From positions 1-8,649 of the forward strand of contig NZ_SVCB01000141.1 in the NCBI RefSeq assembly GCF_015058545.1: 8,649 nucleotides of DNA, in the 5' to 3' direction. Source of the stretch: Veillonella sp. (lineage in GTDB: Bacteria > Bacillota > Negativicutes > Veillonellales > Veillonellaceae). Shown here one piece after another: positions 6,488 to 8,649 of this stretch. Position 1 is the stretch's first letter, and the number at the start of each line of letters is the position of its first letter. The notes beneath the pieces were generated by a model. The model made no database searches. It was not told the DNA's origin and was given only the letters and a program-made list of their open reading frames with translations. The translations under genes and the position numbers were made by a program.

Positions 6488-6519
6488 TATAAAATAACGC
6501 CCTTAATTAAGGGCGTTAT
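6488..6519 (-). terminator. Terminator after the amino-acid ABC transporter genes
   Basis: A perfect 26-bp palindrome (6494-6519; core AACGCCC and GGGCGTT around TTAATTAA) begins 7 bp past the ATPase stop codon. On the minus strand it runs into TTTTATAT, a moderately U-rich tail. The plus-strand side continues AAAGC, so the active direction is minus. Confidence 0.85.
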
Positions 6520-6526
6520 AAAGCAA

Positions 6527-7246
6527 TTATAAAATTTTGGAAAGAAACAGTTGCGTACGTTCATTGGTCGGATGCTCAAATACATCCTTCGGCGTTCCTT
6601 CTTCGAGAATCTTGCCTTCATCAACAAAGAGAACGCGCGTCCCCACTTCTTTAGCAAAGCCCATTTCATGTGTTACTACAACCATGGTCATACCTTCTTT
6701 GGCGAGGTTCTTCATAACATCAAGAACTTCACTTACCATTTCCGGATCAAGCGCCGACGTCGGTTCATCAAAGAGCATTACTTTCGGCTTCATGGCGAGC
6801 GCTCTGGCAATAGCTACACGCTGCTGTTGGCCGCCGGACAATTGCTGTGGATACGAATCGGCTTTATCCTGTAAACCTACTTTGGCCAACAACTCAAGGG
6901 CTATTTTTTCAGCTTCTTCCTTGGACATCTTGCGAATCTTCTGTGGTGCCAAAGTAATGTTATCGAGTACCGTCATATGCGGGAATAAGTTAAAACGTTG
7001 GAATACCATCCCCACTTCGGCACGCACGTTGTTAATGTTTTCTTTAACATTTAGATTCATGCCGTCTACGATAACATCGCCGGAGGTTGGTTCTTCCAAA
7101 TAGTTCATGCAGCGCAACACCGTACTTTTACCGGAACCGGACGGTCCGATAATAACGACTACTTCCCCGCGTTCCACATGAAGATTAATCCCTTTAAGGA
7201 CTTCGTTTTTACCAAAACTTTTATAAACATCAATCATCTTAATCAT
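6527..7246 (-). CDS. Polar amino-acid ABC transporter ATP-binding protein (GlnQ/HisP family)
   Basis: This 239-residue cytoplasmic ATPase drives an amino-acid importer and is standard length for the family. Walker A is GPSGSGKST (34-42), Q-loop Q83 in VFQRFNLFPHMTV, signature LSGGQQQR (136-143), Walker B VMLFDEPTSALDP (156-168) and H-loop H193. The VFQRFNLFPH context and the ending HPTNERTQLFLSKIL are typical of the glutamine/histidine/arginine/cystine group. It lacks the C-terminal NIL domain of MetN. The ATG at 7246 overlaps the stop of the permease gene (ATGA), so translation is coupled. AAAGGAG lies about 12 nt upstream inside the permease gene, slightly far, so Met4 is a possible alternative start. 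The substrate cannot be fixed from the ATPase. Confidence 0.95.
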   Translation of the reverse strand: MIKMIDVYKSFGKNEVLKGINLHVERGEVVVIIGPSGSGKSTVLRCMNYLEEPTSGDVIVDGMNLNVKENINNVRAEVGMVFQRFNLFPHMTVLDNITLAPQKIRKMSKEEAEKIALELLAKVGLQDKADSYPQQLSGGQQQRVAIARALAMKPKVMLFDEPTSALDPEMVSEVLDVMKNLAKEGMTMVVVTHEMGFAKEVGTRVLFVDEGKILEEGTPKDVFEHPTNERTQLFLSKIL

Positions 7247-7899
7247 TTGATATTATATCTCCTTTCAAGGAATGCAACTAATTGCGAAATACTTAATGTC
7301 ATAACTAAATAAATAATCGCAACGGCTGTCCAAATTTCAAAGGATCCGTAAGTTCTGGCAATAATCAACTGACCGCGACGAGTCAATTCTTCAAAGCCGA
7401 TAACCGATACTAAGGAGGTATCTTTCATCATGGCGATAAATTCATTACCAAGTGGCGGAATAATCGCTTTAAATGCCTGTGGCATCACGATATAGCGCAT
7501 AGTTTGAGCCCAAGTGAGACCTAAGGAACGACCTGCTTCCATCTGACCTTTATCGATAGACTGAATACCGGCGCGGAAAATTTCAGATACGTAAGCACCG
7601 GAGTTAATACTACAAGCCGTAACCGCTGCCACATATGGGTTGATGGATTGTCCGATAACCATTGGCAAGGCAAAATAAATCATAAAGATCTGAACCAATA
7701 ACGGTGTACCACGGAACAATTCAACGTAACATTTAACTAATAAACGAACAATTTTAAAGCGTGACAAATTAGCCAACGCGGCAATCATACCGATGAAAAA
7801 ACCGCAACCAACCGCCATTACCGTAATTTGTATCGTAATGACAGCCCCTTGTAAGAGAATCGGTATATTATCCCAAATTAAACTCCAATCGAAACTCAT
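7243..7899 (-). CDS. Polar amino-acid ABC transporter permease (HisM/GlnP/TcyB family)
   Basis: This 218-residue inner-membrane permease belongs to a family that imports polar amino acids such as glutamine, glutamate, arginine, histidine or cystine. The hallmark ELFRGTPLLVQIF lies at 60-72. The EAA coupling loop EAGRSLGLTWAQ...MPQA spans 121-142, with AIIPPLGNEFIAMMKDTSL just after it. Hydrophobic spans near 14-42, 53-80, 88-107, 140-160 and 190-210 fit five membrane segments. ATG 7899 follows GGAAAGGG with 7-8 nt spacing. A consensus promoter lies 100 bp upstream, and the ATPase gene follows with a 4-base overlap. No extracellular binding-protein gene is next to it in this window, so the transporter must use one encoded elsewhere or upstream of the aminotransferase. 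The substrate is unassigned. Confidence 0.95.
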   Translation of the reverse strand: MSFDWSLIWDNIPILLQGAVITIQITVMAVGCGFFIGMIAALANLSRFKIVRLLVKCYVELFRGTPLLVQIFMIYFALPMVIGQSINPYVAAVTACSINSGAYVSEIFRAGIQSIDKGQMEAGRSLGLTWAQTMRYIVMPQAFKAIIPPLGNEFIAMMKDTSLVSVIGFEELTRRGQLIIARTYGSFEIWTAVAIIYLVMTLSISQLVAFLERRYNIK

Positions 7900-7999
7900 A
7901 ACTAACCCTTTCCTTATAACTAATACTTACCAATCACTGTATATTCTCAAGCATCTTTTATTACCGAGTAATATATATACTGTTTTATACGCTTACGTC

Positions 8000-8028
8000 A
8001 TTATAGATGTATTTTTATACAATGTCAA
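8000..8028 (-). promoter_or_regulatory. Fully consensus promoter of the amino-acid ABC transporter operon
   Basis: The minus strand carries TTGACA (8028-8023), a 17-bp spacer and TATAAT (8005-8000), a complete sigma-A/sigma-70 consensus. It begins 3 bp after the aminotransferase stop codon. The start point would be near 7993, leaving a leader of about 94 nt that contains the small hairpin TATTAC-TCG-GTAATA (7973-7959). No terminator separates it from the aminotransferase, so read-through from upstream is also possible. Confidence 0.9.
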
Positions 8029-8031
8029 TAG

Positions 8032-8649
8032 TTATTTAATCATATTTTGGTAAGCTTGGGCTAATCGCTTCACCGCTTCGGTTAAGTCATCCGGTCCAAG
8101 GCCGGTAAAATTAAGCCGCACATAGCCTCGTTCCTCTTTATTTACAAAAAACGGAGTGCCCGGAATTACCAAAACACCGGCGTTTATAGAATTTTTGAAA
8201 AATTCATACTCATTCACGCCGACCGGTAAGGAGAGCCACAAGAAAAAGCCCCCTTCCGGTACAGTAAATGTAAAGTCCGGCAGTTCATTTTGCAATTCCT
8301 TTACCAAAGTATCACGTCTATCTTTATAAACCTTATTCATAGATGCTACATGGTCATCATAAGAATATATATTCATAAAACCGGCTGCCAAAGCATGATC
8401 CGGCAAGGAACTATGAATATCGGAGCATTCCTTAACCAAAGAAAGCTGCGTCATAATATCTGCCCGGCCCGCTACCCAACCAATCCTTAGTCCCGGACTC
8501 AAAGTTTTAGACAGGCTTCCCATGAAAAGTACCTGTCCTTTCGCATCATAAGCACTAAGCGCTTTATGATATTTACCGGTGTAGGTAATTTCGCCGTAAG
8601 GATTATCCTCTAATATAATTACATTATATTTAGCAACTAAAGCCATAAA
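8032..8649 (-). CDS. PLP-dependent aminotransferase, class I/II fold type I, C-terminal part (5' end outside window)
   Basis: About 205 C-terminal residues of an enzyme normally near 390-400 long are present. The frame is open to the window edge (a Phe codon precedes the first Met), so Met at 8646 is internal. LEDNPYGEITY supplies the Asp and Tyr that contact the PLP ring. GSLSKTLSPGLRIGW contains the Schiff-base lysine (codon 8506-8508). YVRLNF near the C-terminus carries the arginine that binds the substrate carboxylate. The pattern resembles the 2-aminoadipate/LysN, MocR-like branch, which transfers amino groups between varied amino acids and 2-oxo acids. The exact substrate is unknown. 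It lies directly upstream of an amino-acid importer with only a promoter between, which suggests but does not prove a link in amino-acid use. Confidence 0.92.
   Translation of the reverse strand, partial: FMALVAKYNVIILEDNPYGEITYTGKYHKALSAYDAKGQVLFMGSLSKTLSPGLRIGWVAGRADIMTQLSLVKECSDIHSSLPDHALAAGFMNIYSYDDHVASMNKVYKDRRDTLVKELQNELPDFTFTVPEGGFFLWLSLPVGVNEYEFFKNSINAGVLVIPGTPFFVNKEERGYVRLNFTGLGPDDLTEAVKRLAQAYQNMIK

Noticed and set aside
6494..6519. 26-bp perfect palindrome considered as a protein operator
   Set aside because: Its position 7 bp after a stop codon with a U-rich minus-strand tail is explained more simply by a transcription terminator.
6537..7103. 188-codon plus-strand open frame opposite the ABC ATPase gene
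   Set aside because: It is antisense to all the conserved ATPase motifs. Its low-complexity, Ser/Thr-rich product matches nothing recognised.
1..8649. CRISPR array, insertion sequence, prophage or tRNA/rRNA genes
   Set aside because: No regular repeat-spacer pattern, transposase or integrase frame, terminal inverted repeats or tRNA-like cloverleaf was found on either strand.

Overview
All nine genes in this window lie on the minus strand, so transcription runs from position 8649 towards position 1. The organism looks like a low-to-moderate GC member of the Firmicutes. The evidence is a T-box tRNA-sensing leader, a long-form hibernation factor, strong AGGAGG-type ribosome binding sites, TTGACA/TATAAT promoters and intrinsic terminators. 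The protein sequences read most like Negativicutes (Veillonella and relatives). That genus-level guess is an impression from the sequence, not a search result.

Layout in transcription order. (1) 8649-8032 is the C-terminal half of a fold-type I PLP aminotransferase, cut by the window edge. (2) 7899-6527 is a two-gene polar amino-acid ABC importer, permease then ATPase. Its genes are joined by a 4-base ATGA overlap. It is driven by a fully consensus promoter placed directly after the aminotransferase stop codon and ends at a palindromic terminator. No substrate-binding protein gene accompanies it in the window. (3) 6148-5951 is a single cold-shock protein gene with a long AT-rich upstream region and a UUCG-capped terminator. 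(4) 5714-5184 is the long ribosome hibernation promoting factor hpf, ending at a 14-bp perfect terminator stem. (5) 4925-1994 is a complete metN-metI-metQ methionine-type ABC importer operon. It has its own TTGACA/TATCAT promoter, a complete T-box leader and a terminator. (6) 1774-1 is the N-terminal 591 residues of SecA, starting at a TTG codon behind an AAGGAG site and running off the window.

The genes combine amino-acid import and metabolism (two ABC importers, one aminotransferase) with core stress, translation and secretion functions (Csp, HPF, SecA). No mobile element, CRISPR array, tRNA or rRNA is visible.

The most informative observation is the T-box. Its specifier region reads GAAUGCCU and its acceptor-pairing bulge is UGGA. 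UGGA calls for a tRNA with U73, which fits tRNA-Cys reading UGC. It does not fit the tRNA-Met expected from the MetNIQ annotation. The solute-binding lipoprotein also departs from the usual MetQ sequence at ligand-pocket positions. Together these suggest a cysteine-responsive importer, possibly for cysteine, cystine or another sulfur compound, that is likely to be annotated simply as methionine transport. The same module also sits between hpf and secA, which are often direct neighbours in Firmicutes.
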